Source of the DNA: Vibrio rhodolitus
GTDB taxonomy: Bacteria; Pseudomonadota; Gammaproteobacteria; Enterobacterales; Vibrionaceae
Assembly: GCF_003350325.1 (NCBI RefSeq)
Contig: NZ_QLYZ01000010.1
Location: 1-64,000, forward strand
DNA length: 64,000 nt
Reading direction: 5' to 3'
The notes under the pieces are model-generated. The model made no database searches. It was not told the origin of the DNA and saw only the letters and a list, made by a program, of their open reading frames with translations. This document shows, piece by piece, positions 35,542-43,748 of the stretch. Made by a program: the position numbers and the translations under genes. Numbering within the stretch: position 1 is the stretch's first letter; each line of letters starts with the position of its first letter.

Positions 35542-37101
35542 ATGAACTCATTCAAAAGGTCTGTAGAGCCTATTTCATTTTGGCCTAGCTTTATCTGTAT
35601 TTCATTATTTATTAGTTGCGGTATTTTCTTTACGGAAGGATTTGGAAACTTTCTCAATAACTCATTAGATATTATTTCTCAAAACTTTGGCTGGCTATTT
35701 ATGCTAGCTGGTATCTTTGCTTTTGCACTATGTTTATTCTTTGTTCTATCTCGATATGGGGATATGAAATTTGGTGGGCAAGATGCCAAACCGGAATTAG
35801 GTAACTGGCAGTGGTTTACTATCTGCCTTTGCTCCGGTATCGGTACTGGTATTTTGTTCTGGGGCATGGGCGAGCCAATGTTCTTCTACGCTGAACCAGC
35901 TCAAGCTACAGGCTATGCACCATTTAGCCGCGATGCTGGTGTCAATGCTATCTCGCAAGCTACTTTCCACTGGACCATTATTCAATACTCTTTCTACACC
36001 CTAGGGGCGCTAGCAGTGGCTTTTGTCGCCTACAATAAGAATGTTGGCTTTGCGGTTAGTTCATCCCTTTACGGCTTGATTGGTGAGAAGCATAAGGGTT
36101 GGATCGGTAAGCTAGTTAATGGTTTATGTATCTTCACTCTATGTGGTGCGGTGGCGTCTTCGATGGGGGCAGCACTACTGCAGATAGGTTCAGGTTTAAA
36201 CAACTTATTTGGCTTTGAAACTGGTCCAACACTTTGGCTATTTATTGCCATTGCAATTACCGCAACTTATGTTCTGTCATCTATTTCAGGCATGAAAAGT
36301 GGTCTAACTAAAATAAGCTCACTAAATACCTTTATATTTATTGGTATGGCTTTATTTATGCTTGTTTTTGGACCAACACGATTCATTCTTGATATTGGCG
36401 TGGCAAGTTTGGGTGATTTGGCAAATACCTTCTTTGATAAAGCAAGTATTACTAATGCACTAACAGAAGATGAATGGGCGAAAAACTGGACCGTTCAATA
36501 TTGGGCATCAATGGTGGTAGTTGCGCCACTAATTGGTTTGTTCTATGCACGCTTGGCAAAAGGGCGTACGGTACGTGAATTTGTTTCAGTTACTATTTTA
36601 GGCCCATCTATATTTGGTTTTATTTGGATCAGTATTTTTGGTGGTACTGCAATTGATCTGCAAAGTACTGGTAAATTCGACATGTGGCAAAGTATTCAAC
36701 AAAACGGCATGGAAAATACCGTCTTCGCGATATTCAATAATATGCCTTTGTCGTCACTATTTATCGGGGTGTTCCTATTTGCGGTATTTACCTCAATTGT
36801 TACTTATGCCGATCCGATGACCTCAGTACTTTCCAACTTAAGCTCAAAGAGTTCAAAAGTTGATGAAGAGCCACCACGAGTAATGAAGCTTATTTGGGGT
36901 ATTTCAATTGGTACTATCGCCTATCTGATCATTGCAACCGGTGGTATTGATGGTATTCGCGGTATGTTTACCTTAATCGGTTTCCCAATGATGTTCTTAC
37001 TATTTTTCATTGGTGTTGCTGCGGTTAAGAGTGCACGTGCTATGTACATTGAGCAGTTTGGTGAGCAACGTAAACCAACTCTAGTCGTAGCAGAGGACTA
37101 A
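35542..37101 (+). CDS. BCCT-family transporter
   Basis: A 519-aa inner-membrane protein with 12 predicted helices, of the betaine/carnitine/choline transporter family. Landmarks include FALCLFFVLSRYGDMKFGG, the conserved segment GIGTGILFWGMGEPMFFYAE, a YVLSSISGMKSGLTKISSLN helix and TSIVTYADPMTSVLSNLSS near the C-terminus. Members import betaines, choline, carnitine or other quaternary and cyclic amines. It starts a four-gene operon (two bases before the AcnX large-subunit gene), so it probably imports that pathway's substrate, perhaps a hydroxyproline or betaine-type compound. The C-terminal region is short, without an obvious osmosensor tail. Confidence 0.88.
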   Translation: MNSFKRSVEPISFWPSFICISLFISCGIFFTEGFGNFLNNSLDIISQNFGWLFMLAGIFAFALCLFFVLSRYGDMKFGGQDAKPELGNWQWFTICLCSGIGTGILFWGMGEPMFFYAEPAQATGYAPFSRDAGVNAISQATFHWTIIQYSFYTLGALAVAFVAYNKNVGFAVSSSLYGLIGEKHKGWIGKLVNGLCIFTLCGAVASSMGAALLQIGSGLNNLFGFETGPTLWLFIAIAITATYVLSSISGMKSGLTKISSLNTFIFIGMALFMLVFGPTRFILDIGVASLGDLANTFFDKASITNALTEDEWAKNWTVQYWASMVVVAPLIGLFYARLAKGRTVREFVSVTILGPSIFGFIWISIFGGTAIDLQSTGKFDMWQSIQQNGMENTVFAIFNNMPLSSLFIGVFLFAVFTSIVTYADPMTSVLSNLSSKSSKVDEEPPRVMKLIWGISIGTIAYLIIATGGIDGIRGMFTLIGFPMMFLLFFIGVAAVKSARAMYIEQFGEQRKPTLVVAED

Positions 37102-37103
37102 TC

Positions 37104-38369
37104 ATGTATTTGACTGATTATGAACAAGCCTTGCTTGATGGTAAGCATGGCGACGTAAAACAGAAAGCAATGGCGGTTCTATTTGATCTCGGTAAGGCAT
37201 ATGGCGTGGATAAATTTATCGATATCGCCAGTTGCCACGATGACAGCACGGTTTACTTTGGCGAAGCTCAAGTCGCGTTTGCCGAGCACCTTGCTGAACT
37301 GGGCGCGCGCTTTGCGGTGCCAACTTCAACCAATGCATGCGCTTTGGATATGGTGAACTTCAAAGAGCAGCGTATGCCGCTTTCGTGGGCAAGTGCGACA
37401 CGTCGAATTGAAGCTTCACACACGGCAATGGGCGCTGCGGGCAGTTGGACTTGTGCGCCTTATCAAGCCGGCTTTACTCCACGTTTTGGTGAGCAAGTGG
37501 CCTTTGCTGAATCCAACGTCATTGCTTGGACAAACTCGATTCTAGGTGCGCGTACCAATCGCTATGCAGGGCCAATTGAACTATTAGCGGGAATTGTTGG
37601 TAAGGTGCCATATTTTGGTCTGCATATGCCAGAAAACCGCGTGGCTACCGGGCTTCTCCGTTTAGATACCAGTATCAAGTCATCTTGGTTTGCTGAGTCT
37701 TCTTTGTATAACTTACTTGGTCACCTACATGGTGAAATCGCAGGGGACAAAATCTTTGCGATGGATGGTATGCCGCCTGTCGCCCCAATGGATGGCTTGA
37801 AGCAGTTTAGTGCCACGGCTGCATCATCGGGTGGGATCGCTCTGTTCCATTTGTTGGGGATCACTCCTGAAGCGCAAAGCCTAGAGCAGTGTTTTGCGGG
37901 CAAAGCGCCGCAAGAAGAGCGCGTGATCACCGTGGATGATCTGCGCAATGCAGAAGCGAAACTCAATAACTTTAACGCCAGTGATGAGCTTGATTTGATC
38001 TCAATTGGTTGCCCACATTTCTCGTTTGCCGAGTTTGTTGAACTTGAGCAATTGCTGGCGGGCAGAAAGGTATCGACCAACTTAAATCTTTGGGTCTTTA
38101 CCGGGCGAGCATCGTATCTGCATATCGAATCGACAGGTTTGCTCACTAAGCTGCAAAACTTGGGTGTGCAAGTGTTCAGAGATGGCTGCACCATGGAATA
38201 CCCAATCAAGAACTGGGATACCAAGAGCATCATGACCAACAGTGGTAAGTTTGCCAATTACTGCTTCTCAAAAATCGGTATCCATCCAGTGTTCGGCAGT
38301 ATCCATGACTGCGTTGAGTCAGCGGTGAGTGGTAAGGTCATCAGGAGTGTAAAACCATGGTCGAATTAA
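37104..38369 (+). CDS. Aconitase X catalytic (large) subunit, possible cis-3-hydroxy-L-proline dehydratase
   Basis: A 421-aa cytoplasmic protein of the AcnX family (DUF521), the catalytic domain of a two-subunit dehydratase. Features include the Cys-containing IASCHDD, VPTSTNACALDM, YFGLHMPENR and SIGCPHFS motifs. The spaced Cys residues likely ligate a metal or Fe-S centre. Characterised bacterial AcnX enzymes dehydrate cis-3-hydroxy-L-proline; archaeal ones dehydrate mevalonate 5-phosphate. The small subunit is encoded immediately after, overlapping by 13 bases. Substrate is inferred from family and transporter, not shown. Confidence 0.85.
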   Translation: MYLTDYEQALLDGKHGDVKQKAMAVLFDLGKAYGVDKFIDIASCHDDSTVYFGEAQVAFAEHLAELGARFAVPTSTNACALDMVNFKEQRMPLSWASATRRIEASHTAMGAAGSWTCAPYQAGFTPRFGEQVAFAESNVIAWTNSILGARTNRYAGPIELLAGIVGKVPYFGLHMPENRVATGLLRLDTSIKSSWFAESSLYNLLGHLHGEIAGDKIFAMDGMPPVAPMDGLKQFSATAASSGGIALFHLLGITPEAQSLEQCFAGKAPQEERVITVDDLRNAEAKLNNFNASDELDLISIGCPHFSFAEFVELEQLLAGRKVSTNLNLWVFTGRASYLHIESTGLLTKLQNLGVQVFRDGCTMEYPIKNWDTKSIMTNSGKFANYCFSKIGIHPVFGSIHDCVESAVSGKVIRSVKPWSN

Positions 38370-38782
38370 GTTACATCCCTGTACTGCAAGGGAAGTTTGA
38401 TGCAGAGCTAGTGTGCTCTCAACAGGCAATTTCGTTTGTTGGCGGTGTGGATATTGAAACTGGCAAAATTGCCGATCACCGCCACGATTGTTTTGGTCAA
38501 TCGATTAAGGACAAAGTGTTTGCTTTTCCTTTTGGTAAAGGCTCCAGCGGGGCAGGGTTGGTATTGATGGAGATGCTTAGATTGGGCACCGCGCCAAAAG
38601 CAATCATCAATTTACGGACTGACCCAGTGCTTCTTACTGGACCGCTGATTTGTCAGCACTTTTACCAGCAAATCGTACCCATTATTAACTTATTTGAAGC
38701 TGATTATCAGCAACTTGCCAGCGGCAAATGGGTATCAAACCAAACTGAAGACAACAAATTATTTATTAAGGCACAACAATGA
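38357..38782 (+). CDS. Aconitase X swivel (small) subunit
   Basis: A 141-aa protein matching the DUF126 AcnX swivelling domain (VDIETGKIADHRHDCFGQSI, FAFPFGKGSSGAGLVLMEML). It is usually fused to or cotranscribed with the AcnX large subunit and completes the active site. The ATG at 38357 overlaps the large-subunit gene by 13 bases, and its own end overlaps the next start by four, so translation is tightly coupled. Confidence 0.88.
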   Translation: MVELSYIPVLQGKFDAELVCSQQAISFVGGVDIETGKIADHRHDCFGQSIKDKVFAFPFGKGSSGAGLVLMEMLRLGTAPKAIINLRTDPVLLTGPLICQHFYQQIVPIINLFEADYQQLASGKWVSNQTEDNKLFIKAQQ

Positions 38783-39675
38783 CAGTATTAGCAGGTATTT
38801 TTACAGTAGTGACGACTCCTTTTAACGCCAAAGGAGAGATTGAATTTGCAGCATTAGCCAAGCAAATTAACTACCAAATTGACGCAGGTATTCATGGTTT
38901 ATTGCTGTGTGGCGCGACCGGTGAGTACTCGACGATGTCGCTGGCGGAGCGTAAGGCGATTGTCGAAGCTGGCGCTGAAGTGATTGCCGGACGAGTGCCT
39001 TTTATCGTCGGCACAATTAGCATGGACCCACGAGAAACGGTTGAGCTTTCAAACCACGCCCATGACCACGGCGCAGCATGTATGATGATCTTACCGCCAC
39101 CAACCTCTGGCTGCGATATGGAGGAGGTGTTTGCATTTTATCAATACATAAATGACAACTCTTACGCCAATATCATGATGTACAACAACCCGTATAGCTC
39201 AGGGATAGATATTGATGTCGATACCGTGGTGCGAGTGGCAGAACTGGCGCGCGTGATCGCGATTAAGGAGTCGTCGGGCAATATTCGTCGTCAAACTGAA
39301 CTGCGTGCCCGTACCAATGCAGCAGAATTTACGATTTTCTGTGGTTGGGAAGATATGGTGTATGAATCACTCACATTGGGTACCAAAGCTTGGATCTCAA
39401 TGAGCGCTAACTTTGCGCCACGTGCAGTGGTAAAGTTATACGATCACATTATGGCAGAGCAAACTGAGCAAGCGTGGCAACAGTATCAACATGTTCAGCC
39501 ATTTTGCGCTCTGCTGGAAGAGGGCAAGCCTGCACAGATTTGTAAGTACAGCCAGTTTAAACTGGGCTTGGTTGAACAGCATTCGATTTGTCGTACACCA
39601 AGACTACCATTGTCTGATGAGCTGCAAGCACGCCTAGATAAGCTATTAGACGAGTATCGTAGTGAATTAGGCTAA
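38779..39675 (+). CDS. Dihydrodipicolinate synthase/N-acetylneuraminate lyase family protein
   Basis: A 298-aa class I aldolase-type TIM barrel. Key family residues are present: GATGEYST (substrate-binding Thr and Ser), YNNPYSSG with the catalytic Tyr, and the Schiff-base Lys in AIKESSGN. The family includes DapA, NanA and hydroxyproline-pathway deaminases such as LhpC, which acts on 4-hydroxy-pyrroline carboxylate. With AcnX and BCCT it is unlikely to be biosynthetic DapA. A role as deaminase or lyase on the AcnX product pathway fits, but the reaction is unknown. Start ATGA overlaps the previous stop. Confidence 0.85.
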   Translation: MTVLAGIFTVVTTPFNAKGEIEFAALAKQINYQIDAGIHGLLLCGATGEYSTMSLAERKAIVEAGAEVIAGRVPFIVGTISMDPRETVELSNHAHDHGAACMMILPPPTSGCDMEEVFAFYQYINDNSYANIMMYNNPYSSGIDIDVDTVVRVAELARVIAIKESSGNIRRQTELRARTNAAEFTIFCGWEDMVYESLTLGTKAWISMSANFAPRAVVKLYDHIMAEQTEQAWQQYQHVQPFCALLEEGKPAQICKYSQFKLGLVEQHSICRTPRLPLSDELQARLDKLLDEYRSELG

Positions 39676-39704
39676 CAAAGTCTGTAATAAAAACCTCGCA
39701 ATTC

Positions 39705-39732
39705 AAGGTCACCGAAAGGTGGCCTTTTTTGC
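39705..39732 (+). terminator. Rho-independent terminator of the BCCT/AcnX operon
   Basis: Stem aaggtcacc / ggtggcctt (one G-T pair) around gaaa with a T6 tail, 30 bases after the last gene. Confidence 0.88.
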
Positions 39733-39830
39733 TCTTGGTGTCACTAAATTGAAACGTTTGCGTCGCTTTGATTTATAAGCTCTTCTATGATGCGCGCGAA
39801 TTTATAATCCTCCTTCAGAAGAGACATTCC

Positions 39831-41261
39831 ATGCTTAAGCCGACTTTGCTTGCTTCCCTTGTCACCGTTGCTGTTACAGGCTGTGCGCAGTTCACGCCTA
39901 ACTACAATGCAGACCTGATCATTACTAACGGTGAAGTGCTTACTATTAACCAAACCATGCAGGTGATTGAAGATGGCGTGGTTGTGGTGAAAGACGACAA
40001 AATTATCGCCGTTGGTGAGGCGGATATTGCCGAGCAATACCGCGCGCCAAAAACCATCGATGCTAATGATGGCATTGTGATGCCGGGGATGATTAACACT
40101 CATAACCACTTACCGATGATTGCATTTCGTGGTTTAGGTGAAGAAGGTATCGCTAATCGCTTGTTTGCCTACTTCTTCCCGCTGGAAGGTGAGAAGCTAA
40201 GTCGTGAGCTTATCTACAATGCGACTAAGCTTGGCACAATCGACTTGGCGCAAAATGGCGTCACCACTTACGTTGACATGTACTACCACATGGATGAAAT
40301 GGCAAAAGCGACCAAAGAGGTTGGCTTGCGCGCAGTGTTAGGTCAAACCGTGATTAAGTTCCCGGTGGTGGATAGCAAGCAGCCTTATGGCGGTATTGAG
40401 TACGCAGAGAGCTTTATTCAGCAGTACAAAAACGATTCTTTGATCACGCCAGCTTATGCTCCGCATGCGGTGTACACCGTAAGTAAAGATAAGCTGCAAG
40501 AGATCAATCGCTTATCTAAGCAACATGATGTGCCAGTGCTGATCCACGTTGCTGAGTTTCCGAATGAAGAGACGCGTATTAAAGAAGCCCACAGCGCAAA
40601 TTCACCAGTGGAATATTTAGCAGAGATTGGCGCTCTCGATGAGCGTGTGGTGTTGGCTCATGGTATCCATTTCTCAGATAAAGACATTGAGCTAGTTAAA
40701 GCCGCTGATGCAGGCGTTGCTTATAACCCAATGGCGAATGCCAAAGGCGCGACAGGTATGGCGCCAGCGTGGGATATGTACCGTGATGACGTACGTATTG
40801 GCTTAGGTACTGATGGACCAATGAGCTCTAACCAAGTCGATTTGTGGCGCACACTGAGCTATGCATCGACCATGCAACGCTTAAAGCATGATGACCGTAC
40901 TATCATGATCCCGGAGCAAGTAATCGAAATGGCAACCATTGGCGGTGCAAAATCGCTGCATATGGAAGATAAGATCGGTTCACTTGAGGTGGGTAAACAA
41001 GCGGATATCATCATCGTTGAAACCCAATCTGCCAACATGATGCCAAACTACGATCCATACGCGACCTTGGTATTCCAAGCGAACCCAAGTAACGTCGATA
41101 CCACCATTGTTAACGGTAAAGTGGTGATGGAAAATCGCCAAATGCAGACGGTCACCATGGAAGAGATCCGCCCAGAGATTGATGCGATGGAAGCAGATAT
41201 CAGCGACTTTGCTAAAGAGCTGGCTAAGAAAGCGATTAAATCAAAGAGCTTGATGGATTGA
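39831..41261 (+). CDS. Amidohydrolase-family lipoprotein, possible aminohydrolase of the MtaD/SsnA type
   Basis: A 476-aa metal-dependent hydrolase with an unusual N-terminal lipoprotein signal (MLKPTLLASLVTVAVTGCAQ, lipobox VTGC). The core is an amidohydrolase TIM barrel. Metal ligands appear as NTHNHLP (H-x-H), HAVYT, HVAEF, AHGIHF and the final Asp in GTDGP. The closest recognised class is 5'-methylthioadenosine/S-adenosylhomocysteine deaminases and related chlorohydrolases, which are normally cytosolic. The ATG at 39831 follows agaagagacattcc and is chosen because it starts the signal peptide; the upstream in-frame ATG at 39768 is not. Substrate unknown; exported location inferred. Confidence 0.85.
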   Translation: MLKPTLLASLVTVAVTGCAQFTPNYNADLIITNGEVLTINQTMQVIEDGVVVVKDDKIIAVGEADIAEQYRAPKTIDANDGIVMPGMINTHNHLPMIAFRGLGEEGIANRLFAYFFPLEGEKLSRELIYNATKLGTIDLAQNGVTTYVDMYYHMDEMAKATKEVGLRAVLGQTVIKFPVVDSKQPYGGIEYAESFIQQYKNDSLITPAYAPHAVYTVSKDKLQEINRLSKQHDVPVLIHVAEFPNEETRIKEAHSANSPVEYLAEIGALDERVVLAHGIHFSDKDIELVKAADAGVAYNPMANAKGATGMAPAWDMYRDDVRIGLGTDGPMSSNQVDLWRTLSYASTMQRLKHDDRTIMIPEQVIEMATIGGAKSLHMEDKIGSLEVGKQADIIIVETQSANMMPNYDPYATLVFQANPSNVDTTIVNGKVVMENRQMQTVTMEEIRPEIDAMEADISDFAKELAKKAIKSKSLMD

Positions 41262-41346
41262 GAATCGAGATCTGAGATTTGAGAGCTTAGAGTCGAGAAT
41301 TGAAAGGCGAGAGCCAAGATTTGAGAGCTTAGAAGCGAGAGCTGAG
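41262..41346 (+). repeat. Degenerate GA-rich repeats with a 17-bp direct repeat
   Basis: A purine-rich tract of roughly seven-base gag-initiated units lies right after the amidohydrolase stop. It contains an exact direct repeat agatttgagagcttaga at 41275-41291 and 41317-41333. It precedes the terminator, so it is transcribed as 3' UTR. Confidence 0.75.
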
Positions 41347-41347
41347 A

Positions 41348-41380
41348 AAAAGCCCGTGGCTGTGTAAGCACGGGCTTTTT
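41348..41380 (+). terminator. Rho-independent terminator of the amidohydrolase gene
   Basis: Stem aaaagcccgtg / cacgggctttt with a 10-base loop and a T tail; A/T flanks also permit minus-strand use for the gene ending at 41402. Confidence 0.88.
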
Positions 41381-41401
41381 ACATCGCGGTAAAACAATCA
41401 A

Positions 41402-41650
41402 TTAGTGTTTCGGATTAACGCCGTTACGAACCATGTCTTGACCAGTCTTAAAGACTTCTTCACTTACCCAGCGACCTAAGATCAGTTGGTGTTTATCATC
41501 CAACACCGCTACGAAGTGGTGACCATCTGCGTTGCTGGTTGCCAGAGCTACGCCACCGACGTTTTGTAGACCTAGAATGCCACTTTCGACAGCGGTTAGA
41601 AATGCCGCTAATTCATCTAGATTTTCAATTACGCGTTCGTCTTTAATCAT
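41402..41650 (-). CDS. Small hypothetical protein, 82 aa
   Basis: A short cytoplasmic protein starting MIKDERVIENLDELAAFLTA, then LGLQNVGGVALATSNADGHH and an ILGRWVSEEVFKTGQDM segment. Length and two-strand/helix alternation suggest a compact alpha/beta domain; family unrecognised. The ATG at 41650 follows ccgagagtttgaaa, a good ribosome binding site, which supports expression. It shares the bidirectional terminator at 41348-41380. Confidence 0.6.
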   Translation of the reverse strand: MIKDERVIENLDELAAFLTAVESGILGLQNVGGVALATSNADGHHFVAVLDDKHQLILGRWVSEEVFKTGQDMVRNGVNPKH

Positions 41651-41754
41651 TTTCAAACTCTCGGATTGTTACTTGGGTATACGTATGGTGCGCGATAGGT
41701 TGCACTCAAGTGATTGAGGCGTACTTTACCAGTCTCAATCGCAAAATCCATTTA

Positions 41755-42210
41755 TCAATCAAGAGTTATGGCAAAAAACTCACAAGCGCTTAAACAATCA
41801 CCACAACCTGAGCATAGTTCATTATCAATCATTGCAGCTTCGCCAGGCTGCACTGAAATAGCTTTGCTACCACACACTTCGCTGCATGATTGACAGTATT
41901 GTGCCAGTTTTGCGTTGCAGCGAAAATCAATCTTAGCCTTGAGCGCCGAATGCGTCAGTGCACCGGTTGGGCAGGCTTGCACGCATAAATAGCAGCTATC
42001 ACAGTTTCCTGATAGAACCGGGTAGCCGTGCTCTTGGGTAATAGCATTACTCGGGCAAGCACTCGAGCAGCGCATGCATTGATCACACAAGCGCAAAAAC
42101 TGCAGCTCTTCTCGCGCTTGCGGAGGACGAATAAATCCGGTCGACGGTTCGACATGTGCTGGTCGAAAACGCTCAAACAGTGCGCGGCGTGATGGGTTAA
42201 TTTCAGTCAT
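41755..42210 (-). CDS. Ferredoxin-type 4Fe-4S protein (NapF-like)
   Basis: A 151-aa protein with three clusters of 4Fe-4S Cys motifs: CDQCMRCSSACPSNA, CDSCYLCVQACPTGA and CSGCGDCLSACEF, plus extra Cys in CQSCSEVCGSKA. It matches NapF-type ferredoxins, which help assemble or load molybdoenzymes. It is the last gene of the dms operon and overlaps the chaperone gene stop by one base (taatg), so it likely matures the DmsA-type reductase. No Tat or Sec signal. Confidence 0.85.
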   Translation of the reverse strand: MTEINPSRRALFERFRPAHVEPSTGFIRPPQAREELQFLRLCDQCMRCSSACPSNAITQEHGYPVLSGNCDSCYLCVQACPTGALTHSALKAKIDFRCNAKLAQYCQSCSEVCGSKAISVQPGEAAMIDNELCSGCGDCLSACEFFAITLD

Positions 42211-42800
42211 TATTTATACAGTCTGATGGGCTCAATCGTTAATCCGATTTCAGATTTAATTTGCTCTAAAAAGAGCTCAGTTAACTTAGCTAAGTCTGCG
42301 TAAAATGGACTTTCTTGATTGCTTTGCAGTAACTCTAAGTAGCGCCCACTCCAAGGAAGCAGGTGGACGGAAAGAAATTCGACTAGAGCCACTTGATTAC
42401 CTTCCTCAATAAGCAAGGCCAGCGCCCACATCATTAAGCCGAAATGATCCAGCGGCTGGTTTTTGATGTCAAAATCGATCCCAACACGGGTTAAAAATTG
42501 GTAGTAAGCCGCGGTTGAGTCACCCATGACTAAGTTTTCATGGTTTTGATAGACCGAGCCCCATGGTGGCGCCAGCATTTCACCTTGCCCTTCAAATAGC
42601 ACAGAGAAATTGTATTTGTTGGCTGAATAGCGGTCTTGCTGCAGTGAGATGATCAACTCGTTAACTGTGTCCATATCTTGCCATTGGTAGGCACTGGCAA
42701 GTGATTCGAGGTTATTTAGGGTTGCCAAGTTAATCTGCTCTACTGGTGAGTAGTAAAACAGAGCGCCAAGGGCGCGTGGCAGTAGGGCTAAGTTATTCAT
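42210..42800 (-). CDS. TorD/DmsD-family redox enzyme maturation chaperone
   Basis: A 196-aa all-helical cytoplasmic protein of the TorD/DmsD family. It binds the twin-arginine signal of a molybdoenzyme and holds it until cofactor insertion. Family signs include the LARALGALFYYSP start region, APPWGSVYQNHENLVMG, the HFGLMMWALALLIEEGNQ helix and LLPWSGRYLELLQ. The ATG at 42800, preceded by ttgggaatttca, is preferred to the upstream TTG at 42812. The partner is surely DmsA at 44377-46791. Confidence 0.88.
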   Translation of the reverse strand: MNNLALLPRALGALFYYSPVEQINLATLNNLESLASAYQWQDMDTVNELIISLQQDRYSANKYNFSVLFEGQGEMLAPPWGSVYQNHENLVMGDSTAAYYQFLTRVGIDFDIKNQPLDHFGLMMWALALLIEEGNQVALVEFLSVHLLPWSGRYLELLQSNQESPFYADLAKLTELFLEQIKSEIGLTIEPIRLYK

Positions 42801-42821
42801 TGAAATTCCCAAAATAGGAGA

Positions 42822-42967
42822 GCTATACCCTTCCTACTTGAAGTTGCAGTGCTTTATTGGCTTAAAAAGGGACTGGCACTCACAAACCTCATCACATAGA
42901 CCATCTATGCTCAGAGGCTTTGTTCGTTTGTCGCCTACCTGCATCTCCAAGTTGTTTGGATATAAGC
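42822..42967. repeat. MITE-like inverted-repeat element within the dms operon
   Basis: The ends are imperfect inverted repeats: gctataccc...cttgaagttgcag from 42822, against the complement of the right end, gcttatatcc...cttggagatgcagg, at 42941-42967. A nested dyad lies in the middle around tcacatagaccatctatgc. It carries no gene. It resembles a short repeat I associate with Vibrio intergenic regions, but copy number cannot be checked here. It lies between dmsC and the chaperone gene and would form a long RNA hairpin. Confidence 0.75.
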
Positions 42968-42980
42968 TCCCCAAAATCTA

Positions 42981-43748
42981 TTACATACCGATTTGCCAAA
43001 GTTCATAGAAGCCGATACGACCAGCAATCTCTGAAGCGGCAACAAACACGACTGCTAAAGAAGCGAACTGTGTGTTGTCTTTTTGTCTGGATGACAGACT
43101 GATAATCGCTAAACCTGCAAATGCGAGTTTGAGCATCCAGAACAACGCATCTTGACCAAACAGACTTGGCGCAGCTAAGCCAATATGGGCAAAGTAGCTT
43201 GGCATTAAAATGATGCCGACTAGTAAGCTAATTAGCGCAGTGTATTTAAACAAGCGGCAACCGCAAATGAGATACACAACAGTCGCGCCCATTACAAATG
43301 CCGTCAGGATCATGTAGATCGAGGTATATACGCTATTCCATGCCGCAACACTCTCAATGGTGTAGATGGTTGGAATGGTATGCACCAATACTACGCCAGC
43401 AAAGCTAGAGAATAGGCTTACGGCTTTAACCGTGTTACTGCCTTGACGAACTTTCAAACACACCATGGCTGCAAACAGCAGTCCACCAAACATGATGGTG
43501 GCAATGATCTCGTTACTCATCGGCGATTGACCAATCGCATTAAGAGCATTGAGCGCTTTAAGCGGTTGACCAAGGTGAGTAAGTGATGCGATGCCACCAA
43601 GAGCCAGAGCTGCAAAGGCTGCGTATAACGCTTTCTTATGTTGCTCGCGATTCATCTTGCCAATCAAGAATGCGAGGGTAGATAACACCACAATTCCAAC
43701 CGCTGTTTGTGCGAGGAAAGTGAAGAAAACCAAAGATAATTCGTGCAT
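42981..43748 (-). CDS. dmsC: DMSO reductase membrane anchor subunit DmsC
   Basis: A 255-aa inner-membrane protein with eight predicted helices, of the DmsC family. It starts MHELSLVFFTFLAQTAVGIV, includes HLGQPLKALNALNAIGQSPM, and ends in a helix with GRIGFYELWQIGM. DmsC anchors DmsAB and oxidises menaquinol. Its ATG directly follows the dmsB stop codon (no gap), typical of coupled subunits. Confidence 0.92.
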   Translation of the reverse strand: MHELSLVFFTFLAQTAVGIVVLSTLAFLIGKMNREQHKKALYAAFAALALGGIASLTHLGQPLKALNALNAIGQSPMSNEIIATIMFGGLLFAAMVCLKVRQGSNTVKAVSLFSSFAGVVLVHTIPTIYTIESVAAWNSVYTSIYMILTAFVMGATVVYLICGCRLFKYTALISLLVGIILMPSYFAHIGLAAPSLFGQDALFWMLKLAFAGLAIISLSSRQKDNTQFASLAVVFVAASEIAGRIGFYELWQIGM

